NCBI RefSeq assembly: GCF_016741935.1
Contig: NZ_JAERRG010000006.1
Span: forward strand, 310,001 to 374,000
DNA: 64,000 nucleotides
From: Streptomyces endocoffeicus
GTDB taxonomy: Bacteria; Actinomycetota; Actinomycetes; Streptomycetales; Streptomycetaceae
Direction: 5' to 3'
Positions within the stretch are counted from its first letter, which is position 1, and the number at the start of each line of letters is the position of its first letter. A program made the translations under genes and the position numbers. Below, piece after piece: positions 14,437 to 22,020 of the stretch. The notes beneath the pieces are model-generated. The model saw nothing but the letters and a program-made list of their open reading frames with translations, made no database searches and was not told the origin of the DNA.

Positions 14437-15243
14437 ATGACGGCCGCACGAGCACACCCCCGAACACACCCCAAGCACACACACGACGACGCCCCCGACA
14501 CCTCCGCCGACTTCCGCCGGATCGCCGGTCTGCCGGACGGTCAGGAGAAGGACACCCTGCGGCAGGATGTCGTACGGGCCTGGATGCCGATGGCCGAGCG
14601 CATCGCCTCGCAGTTCCGCAACCGCGGTGAGAGCGCCGAGGATCTGCGGCAGGTGGCCATGGTCGGACTGGTCAAGGCGGTCAAGCGCTATGAGCCGGAC
14701 CGGGGTTCGGCCTTCGAGAGCTACGCCGTACCGACCGTGGTCGGGGAGGTCAAGCGGCACTTCCGCGACCACATGTGGGGCCTGCACGTTCCGCGCCGGG
14801 TCCAGGAGCTGCGCAACCGGGTCCGCACCGCCATCCAGGAGCTGACCCGCTCACCGGACGACCGCTCGCCCGGCGTCAAGGACATCGCCCGGCACACCGG
14901 CATGACCGAGGAGGACGTCCTCGTCGGCATGGAGGCGCTCGACAGCTTCCGCACGCTGTCGCTGGACGCCGCACTGCGCGGCGCGGACGACGGCTACGCG
15001 CTGGTGGACACCCTCGGCTCCACCGAGTCCTCCTACGAGCGGGTGGTCCAGCGCGAATCCCTCAAGCCGTGCCTGCGCAGGCTTCCCGAGCGCGAGCGGG
15101 AGATCCTCTACCTGCGGTTCTTCTGCGACGAGACCCAGAGCCGGATCGCCGATCGGCTCGGCATCTCCCAGATGCATGTCTCCCGGCTCATCAACCGCAC
15201 CTGCGCCCGCCTGGGCCAGGAGGTCGGCGCCCGTGCCGCGTGA
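14437..15243 (+). CDS. RNA polymerase sigma factor, SigB/SigF/SigG group
   Basis: A 268-residue group 3 sigma factor. Region 2 includes EDLRQVAMVGLVKAVKRYEP and the -10 recognition segment FESYAVPTVVGEVKRHFRD. Region 3 is VPRRVQELRNRV onward. Region 4 contains LPEREREILYLRFFCDETQS and the helix-turn-helix SRIADRLGISQMHVSRL. This is the stress/sporulation class (SigB, F, G, H, N paralogues in Streptomyces). The histidine- and threonine-rich N-terminal 25 residues are unusual but short. No anti-sigma factor or anti-anti-sigma gene is adjacent, so how it is controlled is not visible here. It is followed by the capA-like gene after about 80 bases. Confidence 0.92.
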   Translation: MTAARAHPRTHPKHTHDDAPDTSADFRRIAGLPDGQEKDTLRQDVVRAWMPMAERIASQFRNRGESAEDLRQVAMVGLVKAVKRYEPDRGSAFESYAVPTVVGEVKRHFRDHMWGLHVPRRVQELRNRVRTAIQELTRSPDDRSPGVKDIARHTGMTEEDVLVGMEALDSFRTLSLDAALRGADDGYALVDTLGSTESSYERVVQRESLKPCLRRLPEREREILYLRFFCDETQSRIADRLGISQMHVSRLINRTCARLGQEVGARAA

Positions 15244-15321
15244 CGCCCACGCGCCGTTCACCTGTCCGGGTCCCCACCCCGGCCACGGTCACTCATGGCG
15301 ACGCACGCCTATCGTTGAGGT

Positions 15322-16434
15322 ATGCACGACCCGGCGGTGACGCTGTTCCTCTGCGGCGATGTGATGCTCGCCCGCGGGGTCGACCAGATCCTGCCGCATC
15401 CGGGCGATCCGGAGCTCCAGGAGCCCTACATCCGCGACTCCCGGGCCTATGTGGAGCTGGCCGAGGAGGCGAACGGCCCGATCCCGCGCCCGGTGGACTT
15501 CTCCTGGCCCTGGGGCGACGCCCTGGCCGTGCTGGACGAGGAGGCGCCCCAGGTGCGGGTGCTCAACCTGGAGACGAGCGTCACCCGCAGTGATGAGTTC
15601 GCCCCGGGGAAGGACGTCCACTACCGGATGAGCCCGGACAACCTCCCCTGTCTGACCGCGGTCCGGCCCGATGTCTGCGTCCTGGCCAACAACCATGTGC
15701 TCGACGGCGGCCGGCGCGGGCTCGACGAGACGCTCGACTCGCTGGCCGCCGCCGGGCTCCGGGCGGCCGGAGCGGGCCGTGACGCGGCCGCCGCGCGGCG
15801 CCCCGCCGCCGTCCCGGCCGGGGACCACCGCCGGGTGCTGGTCTTCGCGTTCGGCGCGGCTTCCAGCGGCATCCCGGACCGGTGGGCCGCTGCCGAGAAC
15901 CGGTCCGGGGTCGACTTCCTGCCCGAGCTGTCGGACGCCCGCGCGTACGCGATCATCGACCGCGTACGGCAGCTCAAACGCCCCGGCGACCTCGCCGTCG
16001 CCTCGGTCCACTGGGGCGGCAACTGGGGGTACGGCGTCTCACCGGACCAGATCCACTTCGCCCACGCCCTGATCGACGGCGGTGTGGACCTCGTCCACGG
16101 CCACTCCTCCCACCACCCCCGCCCCCTCGAGGTGTACCGCGGCAAGCTGGTCCTCTACGGCTGCGGCGACATGGTCGACGACTACGAGGGCATCGGCGGC
16201 TACGAGCGGTACCGCGACGATCTGCGGCTGCTCTACTTCCCCGAGCTGGATCCGGACACCGGCCGCCTGGTGGGCCTGCGCATGGTGCCCCTGCGGTCGC
16301 GGCGGATGCGGCTGGAGCGCACCGGCCACGACGACGCCGCATGGCTGGGCGGCACCCTCGACCGGGTCGGGGCCTTCCTCGGCTCGCACATCGACGTCCG
16401 GCCCGACGACGTCCTCACCCTGCGCCGGTCCTGA
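15322..16434 (+). CDS. CapA family protein (poly-gamma-glutamate synthesis / metallophosphatase-like)
   Basis: A 370-residue protein of the PGA_cap superfamily. Diagnostic motifs are the opening FLCGDVMLARGVD, LNLETSVTRSDE, VCVLANNHVLDGG, ASVHWGGNWGYG and HGHSSHHPRPLEVY. These form the metal centre of a calcineurin-like metallophosphatase fold. In Bacillus, CapA takes part in poly-gamma-glutamate capsule export; in actinobacteria the role is unknown. There is no signal peptide or membrane helix, unlike Bacillus CapA. No CapB or CapC partner is nearby, so a capsule role is not supported. The stop codon lies inside the first unit of an 18-base tandem repeat. Confidence 0.88.
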   Translation: MHDPAVTLFLCGDVMLARGVDQILPHPGDPELQEPYIRDSRAYVELAEEANGPIPRPVDFSWPWGDALAVLDEEAPQVRVLNLETSVTRSDEFAPGKDVHYRMSPDNLPCLTAVRPDVCVLANNHVLDGGRRGLDETLDSLAAAGLRAAGAGRDAAAARRPAAVPAGDHRRVLVFAFGAASSGIPDRWAAAENRSGVDFLPELSDARAYAIIDRVRQLKRPGDLAVASVHWGGNWGYGVSPDQIHFAHALIDGGVDLVHGHSSHHPRPLEVYRGKLVLYGCGDMVDDYEGIGGYERYRDDLRLLYFPELDPDTGRLVGLRMVPLRSRRMRLERTGHDDAAWLGGTLDRVGAFLGSHIDVRPDDVLTLRRS

Positions 16435-16477
16435 CCCCGCCGCCGGTCCCGACTCCGCCGCCGGTCCTGACTCCGCC
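16424..16477. repeat. 18-bp tandem repeat (3 copies) at convergent junction
   Basis: Three near-identical units of the form GCCGGTCCTGACTCCGCC, differing by one or two bases, run from the last codons of the capA-like gene to three bases short of the stop of the convergent flippase-like gene. The TGA stop is inside unit 1 and would be repeated in units of the same phase, so expansion does not extend the protein. Confidence 0.85.
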
Positions 16478-16480
16478 GGG

Positions 16481-17488
16481 TCAGACGATCTTCCAGCGCA
16501 CCAGCCCGCCCAGCACCAGCGCCCCGGGGACCAGCGGCAGCCACACGGTGATGAAGCGGTACGCCAGCACCGTGGACGTGGCCGACTCGACCGGCGCCCC
16601 CGCCGCCACCAGCGCGATGACCAGCGCCGCGTCGACGGAGCCGATACCACCGGGCGCGGGGACGACGGCGGCCACCGCCGTGGCGGCCAGATAGGCGAGC
16701 ATCACATGCGCCGGCCGCACCTCGAGCTCCAGCGCCAGCGCGACCGCCACCAGCCCCGTCGCCTGGAGCAGGGGAAACGCCAGCGAACCGCCCCACAGCG
16801 CCAGCGCCCTGGACGGCCGCATGTGCAGCGAACGGGCGTCGGCCAGCGCGGTGCGCAGGAACGTCACCACGAGCCGGCGCACCGGACGGATCAGCGCCAC
16901 CCCGGCCACCAGCACCCCGGCCGCGGCCACCACCCCGGTCACCACCGTCCCGCTCACCGAGTCCGGGAGCAGCGGGCCCAGCCGCAGCGCCTCGGGAAAC
17001 GCCACCAGCAGCACCAGCAGCAACCCCACCCGGGCGGTGGCCTCCGCCAGGAAGTACAGGGCCAGCGCCGCCGAGGAGCGGGCGGGCGGCAGCCCGCAGC
17101 CCGTCATGAACCGGATGTTGACCGCACTGGCGCCGATCCCCGACGGCAGCAGATGGTTGGCCGCCCCCGCGGCGAACTGGGTGGCGAACAGCCGCCTGGC
17201 CGGCAGCCGCTCCAGCACCGTGCCCTGCCGGGCGAACGACACCGCCACCCAGCCGAGCCCGGTCGTCGCCACCGCCGTCAGCAGCCAGTACGGATTGGCG
17301 GTGAACATCTGACGGGCGCCGGAGCCGATCAGCGACCGGTGCTGGACCACCCAGACGGCCACGACGAGCAGCGGCAGCAGACACAGGATCTGGCGCAGCG
17401 GCAGCCGCCGGTACAGCGGCCGGCGCTCCGTCCGCTCCGCGGGCCGGTCCAGGGGCTGCTCCGCGGGGCGCGGCATCGCTTCAGGCAT
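16481..17488 (-). CDS. Lysylphosphatidylglycerol synthase TM-region / YbhN-like flippase protein
   Basis: A 335-residue polytopic membrane protein with about eight hydrophobic segments. The pattern GAANHLLPSGIGASAVNIR and the late block PAPGGIGSVDAALVIALVAAG are hallmarks of the LPG_synthase_TM (UPF0104/YbhN) family. These proteins are thought to act as flippases or as the membrane part of MprF. There is no cytoplasmic lysyl-transferase domain here. The ATG at 17488 is preferred over the GTG four codons upstream because GGAG lies at a good distance from the ATG but touches the GTG. It lies 21 bases after a glycosyltransferase gene on the same strand, so it may translocate a lipid-linked sugar made or used by that pair. 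Confidence 0.82.
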   Translation of the reverse strand: MPEAMPRPAEQPLDRPAERTERRPLYRRLPLRQILCLLPLLVVAVWVVQHRSLIGSGARQMFTANPYWLLTAVATTGLGWVAVSFARQGTVLERLPARRLFATQFAAGAANHLLPSGIGASAVNIRFMTGCGLPPARSSAALALYFLAEATARVGLLLVLLVAFPEALRLGPLLPDSVSGTVVTGVVAAAGVLVAGVALIRPVRRLVVTFLRTALADARSLHMRPSRALALWGGSLAFPLLQATGLVAVALALELEVRPAHVMLAYLAATAVAAVVPAPGGIGSVDAALVIALVAAGAPVESATSTVLAYRFITVWLPLVPGALVLGGLVRWKIV

Positions 17489-17509
17489 CGGTCCGGACAC
17501 TCCTGTCGG

Positions 17510-18727
17510 TCATGGGATACGTGCCGGATACGGCTCTTGGCTCAGCATCTCCGCGGAACGCGCACCGCGCAGCGGGAGCGCGATCAGCAGGCCGAGGCAG
17601 ATCCACACATAGGTGTTGCTGCCGAGGAAGCCGTCGACCCCGGTGGAGTCGAACCGCCACAGCCACACCACGCTGCTGCACAGCAGCACGTACACCACCG
17701 CACCGACCTGGAGCAGCAGCCTGCGCCGGGCCGGTGGCGCGTCCGGCCGCAGCGCGCTGTCGACCAGCACCGCCAGGGCCGGAATCAGCCACACCAGATG
17801 GTGCACCCAGGTGATGGGGCTGATCAGACAGGCGGTCACCCCGGTCAGCGCGAACCCGGCCCGCTCGTCCCCGACGGCCACCGCGGAGCGCACCCGGTGC
17901 GCCCAGACGGCCAGCACGGCGAGCACCCCGAGCGCCCACACCACCCCGCTCGGCGGCACCGGATCGACCAGCCGGGCCAGCACCCCTTCCCACGACTGGT
18001 TGGAGACGTAGGAGAGCACCCCGATCCGGTCGGTGTCCCACAGCGCCTCGGTCCAGTAGACCCGCGAGGCCCCCGGCGCCACCGCCAGGGCCAGCAGGGT
18101 GGCGGCCGCGGCGGTGGCCGTGGCGGTCGCGGCGGCGCGCCACCGCCGGGTGATCAGCAGATAGCCGATGAAGATCGCCGGGGTGAGCTTGATGGCGGCG
18201 GCGAGCCCGATTCCGCAGCCGGCGAACCGGCCGCGCCCCGTGGACAGCAGCCGGGCGTCGAAGAACACCAGCACCAGCAGCAGCAGATTGACCTGCCCGA
18301 AGCTGAAGGTGTCCCGCACGGGCTCCAGGAGGACGAACAGACAGGTCGCCACCACGAAGGCGAACCACTTGTTCCAGCCGTGCCGCTGGACGATCGGCCC
18401 GATCAGCCAGGTGAGCAGGGTGGCCGAGGCGGCCACGTTGAGCACCATGCTCAGGGTGATCGCGGCCGGCCAGGTGAACAGGGCCATCGGCAGCATGCAC
18501 AGCGCGGCGAAGGGCGGATAGGTGAAGCCGTAGTCCGCCCCGTCCGCGCCGGGGATGGTGAAGTCGTAGATACGGCCGTCCCGCGTCCAGTGGCCCACGG
18601 CGTCGTAGTAGACGTTGAGGTCGAACCAGTGCCGGTGCAGCGGGACGAAGGCCAGGAACAGCGCCACCGCCACCGTGAGGGCGAGCGCCAGCACCAGCCG
18701 GCCGCGTGAGGTGGTGGGCCCCGTCAT
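17510..18727 (-). CDS. GT87-type polyprenol-phosphate-mannose-dependent glycosyltransferase (DUF2029)
   Basis: A 405-residue integral membrane protein with about ten hydrophobic segments. DLNVYYDAVGHW near residue 35 holds the conserved acidic residues of GT-C glycosyltransferases. YGFTYPPFAAL, FSFGQVNLLLL, KLTPAIFIGYLL and ISPITWVHHLVWL are characteristic of GT87 enzymes such as mycobacterial PimE and corynebacterial mannosyltransferases. They add mannose from polyprenyl-phosphate-mannose on the outer face of the membrane. The start overlaps the stop of the preceding glycosyltransferase (ATGA), so the two are translationally coupled. The longer frame upstream overlaps that gene and is rejected. 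Confidence 0.85.
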   Translation of the reverse strand: MTGPTTSRGRLVLALALTVAVALFLAFVPLHRHWFDLNVYYDAVGHWTRDGRIYDFTIPGADGADYGFTYPPFAALCMLPMALFTWPAAITLSMVLNVAASATLLTWLIGPIVQRHGWNKWFAFVVATCLFVLLEPVRDTFSFGQVNLLLLVLVFFDARLLSTGRGRFAGCGIGLAAAIKLTPAIFIGYLLITRRWRAAATATATAAAATLLALAVAPGASRVYWTEALWDTDRIGVLSYVSNQSWEGVLARLVDPVPPSGVVWALGVLAVLAVWAHRVRSAVAVGDERAGFALTGVTACLISPITWVHHLVWLIPALAVLVDSALRPDAPPARRRLLLQVGAVVYVLLCSSVVWLWRFDSTGVDGFLGSNTYVWICLGLLIALPLRGARSAEMLSQEPYPARIP

Positions 18728-20190
18728 ACCGAACGCTCCGATCCGTGGCCGCCGGAGACGGCGGGCAGCGCGTTGCCGGTGGCGAACCCCGGCGCGTGCC
18801 GTACGAGCCACAGCGCGCACACCGCCAGCGCGCCCCCGCACACGGCGTACGTCAGCTGCCGCGAATCCGGCGCGAACCCACTGGGCAGCACGGCCAGCGC
18901 GAGCACCCCGCTCCCGGCCACCACCGCCTTGCGCACCGTTCCGCCGGGACCGGCCGCCGCGATCACGAACAGCCCCCACAGCACGTACCAGGGCCGGATC
19001 GCCGGGCCCAGCACGGCCACCGCGATCAGGCTCAGCCCCAGGGCGTACACCGGCCGGGGGCGGGGCGGGCGCAGCCAGGCGGCCCCGATGGCCACGGCGG
19101 TGGCCAGCAGCCCCAGACCGTGCCACGCGGGCGCGGCCAGCGGCGCCAGACCGCTGCCGACGGCCTCCAGCAGGGCGCCGGTGGCGCGGCCGAGCGTGCT
19201 GGTCAGCGCCCAGTTGTCCGGTGAGGCCGGGGTGGTGAGCGCGGAGATCCAGCCGTAGCCGGTGCCGGTCACGGCCGTCGCCACTCCCGTGGTGGCCAGG
19301 GACAGCGCGGCGGTGGCCGCCACGGCGCCGACGCGGCGCCTGCGGCCCTCCACCCGGCGGGCCCACAGCGTGGCGACCGCCAGCAGCCCCAGCGCCGCCG
19401 GGGCCTTGACCAGGGCGGCGAGCGTGACCAGCACCGCGCCACAGGCCGGCCATCGGCCCGTCGCGGCCACCAGTCCGGCCCCGAGCAGCCCGAGCATCAC
19501 GGCATCATTGTGCGCCCCGCCCACCAGATGCAGCAGCAGGAGCGGGTTGAGGCCGCCCAGCCACAGGGCGGCGCTCGGGTCGGTGCCGCAGCGGCGGGCC
19601 AGAACGGGCAGCGCGAGCACCATCAGCGCCACTCCGAGCAGCGCGATCAGCCGCAGCCCGATCACCCCGAGCGACGGCTCGGCGCGCGAGGCGTGGGCGA
19701 CGGCCGATTCGAAGGCCAGCGAGACCGGGCCGTACGGCGTCGGGGTGTGCTGCCACACCGGCGCCACCTGTTCCGCCAGCGGCCCGCCGAGGCGGATGGG
19801 ACCGTGGGTGTAGACGTCGATGCGGGCGTGCACCATGGCGCCCTGGGCGAGATAGCTGTACACATCCCGGCTGAACAGCGGCGGCCCGGGCAGCAGGGGA
19901 GCCGCCCAGGTCGCGAGCGTGATCAGCAGGGAGCGGGGGCCGGGCGGTTTCGGCCCGCGCACCTCGCGCCCCAGCAGCCACCACGCCGCGATCAGCAGCA
20001 CCAGCCCGAAATAGGTGCTGATCAGCCCGAGCGCCTCTCTTCCGGAGTCAGGGGTGAGGGCATCCCCCACTGGCAACGCTCCGGCTGTCGCTCCGCCCGC
20101 TGCCAGGGCCACCGACCCGGCGAGCCCGAGGAGCCGGCAGTGACCAGGAGCGACGGCGACACGTTGAAGGAGAAGGCGACGGACCAGCAC
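18724..20190 (-). CDS. MptB-like alpha-1,6-mannosyltransferase, polyprenol-phosphomannose dependent
   Basis: A 488-residue membrane protein with about 12 hydrophobic segments. PPLFSRDVYSYLAQGAMV has the R-D-V-Y-S-Y motif of MptA/MptB-type mannosyltransferases, followed by HTPTPYGPVSLAFES, NPLLLLHLVGGAHNDAVM and AIRPWYVLWGL. In corynebacteria these build the alpha-1,6-mannan core of lipomannan; Streptomyces also make mannosylated lipids and proteins from polyprenyl-phosphate-mannose. It is the first of three genes (MptB-like, GT87, YbhN-like) likely to work together on a surface glycolipid. The GTG start is the first possible one in frame and has only a weak upstream GAGG, so the true start may be slightly further in. 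Confidence 0.83.
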   Translation of the reverse strand: MLVRRLLLQRVAVAPGHCRLLGLAGSVALAAGGATAGALPVGDALTPDSGREALGLISTYFGLVLLIAAWWLLGREVRGPKPPGPRSLLITLATWAAPLLPGPPLFSRDVYSYLAQGAMVHARIDVYTHGPIRLGGPLAEQVAPVWQHTPTPYGPVSLAFESAVAHASRAEPSLGVIGLRLIALLGVALMVLALPVLARRCGTDPSAALWLGGLNPLLLLHLVGGAHNDAVMLGLLGAGLVAATGRWPACGAVLVTLAALVKAPAALGLLAVATLWARRVEGRRRRVGAVAATAALSLATTGVATAVTGTGYGWISALTTPASPDNWALTSTLGRATGALLEAVGSGLAPLAAPAWHGLGLLATAVAIGAAWLRPPRPRPVYALGLSLIAVAVLGPAIRPWYVLWGLFVIAAAGPGGTVRKAVVAGSGVLALAVLPSGFAPDSRQLTYAVCGGALAVCALWLVRHAPGFATGNALPAVSGGHGSERSV

Positions 20191-20235
20191 CTACCCAGCC
20201 TCGCGAGAGCGCATGGCCGGAAATTGACGTCGCGG

Positions 20236-21477
20236 TCACCGGAGACTGGCCGAGAGGTGTCGGCCGGGCCACACCACCTGGGGAGCGGGCAGGATCGATG
20301 CCCACGGTGCCCGGTCGACCACGAGTTGACGCAGTTTGCGCAGCTCGCACGGGCTGTTCCAGCCGAGTACCCCGACCACCCGGCCCCGGTGTCCATAGGC
20401 GACGACGAAGTGGCCGCCCTCGAGCTCGCCGTGGAGCACGGCGAGTTCGGCGTCGGCGGGAAAGATGCCGTACGCCTGGATATGGGCGTCGTACTGATCG
20501 GTCCAGAAGTACGGTACGGGGGCGAATGGCTCGTTCTCGCCGAGCACATTGTGGGCGACGGCCCGCGCCTGTTCCGTGGCGTTCAGCCGGTGCTCCAGCC
20601 GCATCCGGCAGCCGAAGTGGTTGTTGTGCCACGAGGCGACATCACCGGCCGCGTAGACGCCGGGCGCCGCGCGGCAGGTGGGATCGCATTCGACGCCGTT
20701 GCGCAGCTCGAGGCCGGATCCGGCCAGCCAGCCGATCGCCGGGGCGGCACCGATGGCGACCACCACGACATCGGCGTCCAGCAGTGTGCCGTCGGTGAGT
20801 TCGAGACCGGTCACCCGGCCGCCGGACTCGAAGAACCGCCGCACCCCGGTGCCACAGCGCATGGACACCCCGTTCTTCTTGTGCAACTGCCCGACCAGGG
20901 CGGCTATCCGGTCGCCGAACTGCCGCCGCATCGGCATCGGCCGGGGGTCGATCATGGTGACGTCCAGCCGCATCCTGCGGGCCGCCGCCGCGGCCTCCGA
21001 GCCGAGGAAGCCCGCGCCGACCACCGCCACCCGCACACCGGGCTTGCGGCGCAGATCGGCGCGCAGGGCGAGGGCGTCGTCGAGGGTGCGCAGCAGATGC
21101 ACCCCGGCCAGATGGTGGGCGCCGGGCAGGCTGTTGGGGGTGACACCGGTGGCGATGACCAGGGCGTCGTAGGAGACGCTGGCGCCGCCGTCCAGCACCA
21201 CCCGGCGGGCGGCGGTGTCCAGACCGGTGGCGGATCTGCCGAACAGCAGCCGTGCGTCGAGGGCGGACAGCTCCTCGTCGGTGCGCAGCTTGATCCGGTC
21301 CGGTTCCCAGGTGCCCGCCAGGATCTGCTTGGACAACGGCGGCCGGTTGTAGGGCGTGTGGGGCTCGTCGCCGATGAGGGTGAGCCTTCCGTCGTACCCC
21401 TCGGTGCGCAGTGTGACGGCCGCGGTGAGCCCCGCGACCGAGGCACCCACGATCACGACGTTCCGCGGTGCGCTCAC
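20236..21477 (-). CDS. NAD(P)H:ferredoxin reductase, FAD-dependent
   Basis: A 413-residue flavoprotein of the putidaredoxin-reductase class. It has an N-terminal FAD Rossmann motif (VVIVGASVAGLTAA), the YNRPPLSK block, a second NAD(P)-binding motif VAVVGAGFLGSEAA, and the FAD-contacting VYAAGDVASW. The C-terminal domain begins near RLEHRLNATEQAR. It passes electrons from NAD(P)H to a small ferredoxin. Its GTG start overlaps the stop of the ferredoxin gene upstream (GTGA), the same layout as the broken locus at 10.6 kb. No P450 is adjacent, so the pair may serve the orphaned P450/ferredoxin operon 9 kb away. The longer frame is rejected because it overlaps the ferredoxin. Confidence 0.9.
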   Translation of the reverse strand: MSAPRNVVIVGASVAGLTAAVTLRTEGYDGRLTLIGDEPHTPYNRPPLSKQILAGTWEPDRIKLRTDEELSALDARLLFGRSATGLDTAARRVVLDGGASVSYDALVIATGVTPNSLPGAHHLAGVHLLRTLDDALALRADLRRKPGVRVAVVGAGFLGSEAAAAARRMRLDVTMIDPRPMPMRRQFGDRIAALVGQLHKKNGVSMRCGTGVRRFFESGGRVTGLELTDGTLLDADVVVVAIGAAPAIGWLAGSGLELRNGVECDPTCRAAPGVYAAGDVASWHNNHFGCRMRLEHRLNATEQARAVAHNVLGENEPFAPVPYFWTDQYDAHIQAYGIFPADAELAVLHGELEGGHFVVAYGHRGRVVGVLGWNSPCELRKLRQLVVDRAPWASILPAPQVVWPGRHLSASLR

Positions 21478-21671
21478 GAGTCGGCCAGGGCGATCGCCAG
21501 GGCGGGGCAGACGGCGGCCGCGTATCGGACGTCGTCGTGCAGCTCCGCCGACGGGCGGTCGTCGAGGAGTACGGCGACACCGTCCTCGTCCCGCTGGTCG
21601 AACACGTCCTGGGCGGCGAGGACGCACTGCCCCGAGGCGACGCATTTGTCCTGATGCAAGGTCACCTGCAT
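21474..21671 (-). CDS. 3Fe-4S ferredoxin
   Basis: A 65-residue ferredoxin starting MQVTLHQDKCVASGQC, with cysteines 10, 16 and 55 (VCPALAI) for one 3Fe-4S cluster. The ATG at 21671 is chosen because CGGAG lies six bases upstream; an in-frame start five codons earlier is less well placed. It is the first gene of a ferredoxin-reductase operon and is paralogous to the ferredoxin at 10.4 kb. A symmetrical GTTACC...GGTAAC element lies 35 bases upstream and may be an operator. Confidence 0.9.
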   Translation of the reverse strand: MQVTLHQDKCVASGQCVLAAQDVFDQRDEDGVAVLLDDRPSAELHDDVRYAAAVCPALAIALADS

Positions 21672-21705
21672 GGCGTTCTCCGGCACTGGGGATCAACGGA
21701 AGGCG

Positions 21706-21729
21706 GTTACCAGACGAATGTTCGGTAAC
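21706..21729. promoter_or_regulatory. Inverted repeat upstream of ferredoxin operon, candidate operator
   Basis: GTTACC and GGTAAC arms are separated by 12 bases that include a second partial dyad (CGAA-TG-TTCG). The spacing and size suit a TetR-type dimer. It lies just upstream of the ferredoxin start on the minus strand. No regulator gene is adjacent. Confidence 0.4.
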
Positions 21730-22020
21730 GGGCGAAAGGGAGGCTAGTTCTCCCGCGTACCCAGCACAACACGCTCCGCAAGAAGCTGGCCACGCAGCGA
21801 GACATATGAGCCTGGCATGTGCGCCCCGAACGGGCCGACCGGGCGACTCGGGAGGACTGTGTAAAACGCCAGGTCACACCCGGTTCCGCGGGCCGAGGAC
21901 CGCTTGTTCGCGGGGTGGGGCATCAGTGGCTCACATGGCGGAAATACGCAGGTTACGAAAGTTCCGCATTGCTCACGTACGGTTCGAAGAGCCCCACGAT
22001 TTCCACCTCACGGAGGATCC
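21730..22020. other. Intergenic region between ferredoxin operon and FUSC gene
   Basis: About 290 bases with no gene I can support. It should hold divergent promoters. An ACGGAGGAT ribosome site at its right end decides the TTG start of the next gene. A short frame near 21765-21810 reads RTQHNTLRKKLATQRDI before a stop and faintly resembles the last helix of a Fis-type HTH; this is too short to call. Confidence 0.4.

Noticed and set aside
16082..18709. Plus-strand open frame of 875 codons opposite the glycosyltransferase genes
   Set aside because: Low-complexity Gln/Arg/His composition and overlap with well-supported membrane proteins on the other strand.
21765..21810. Short frame ending RTQHNTLRKKLATQRDI, resembling a Fis-type HTH helix
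   Set aside because: Only about 17 residues; no upstream domain; chance resemblance cannot be excluded.
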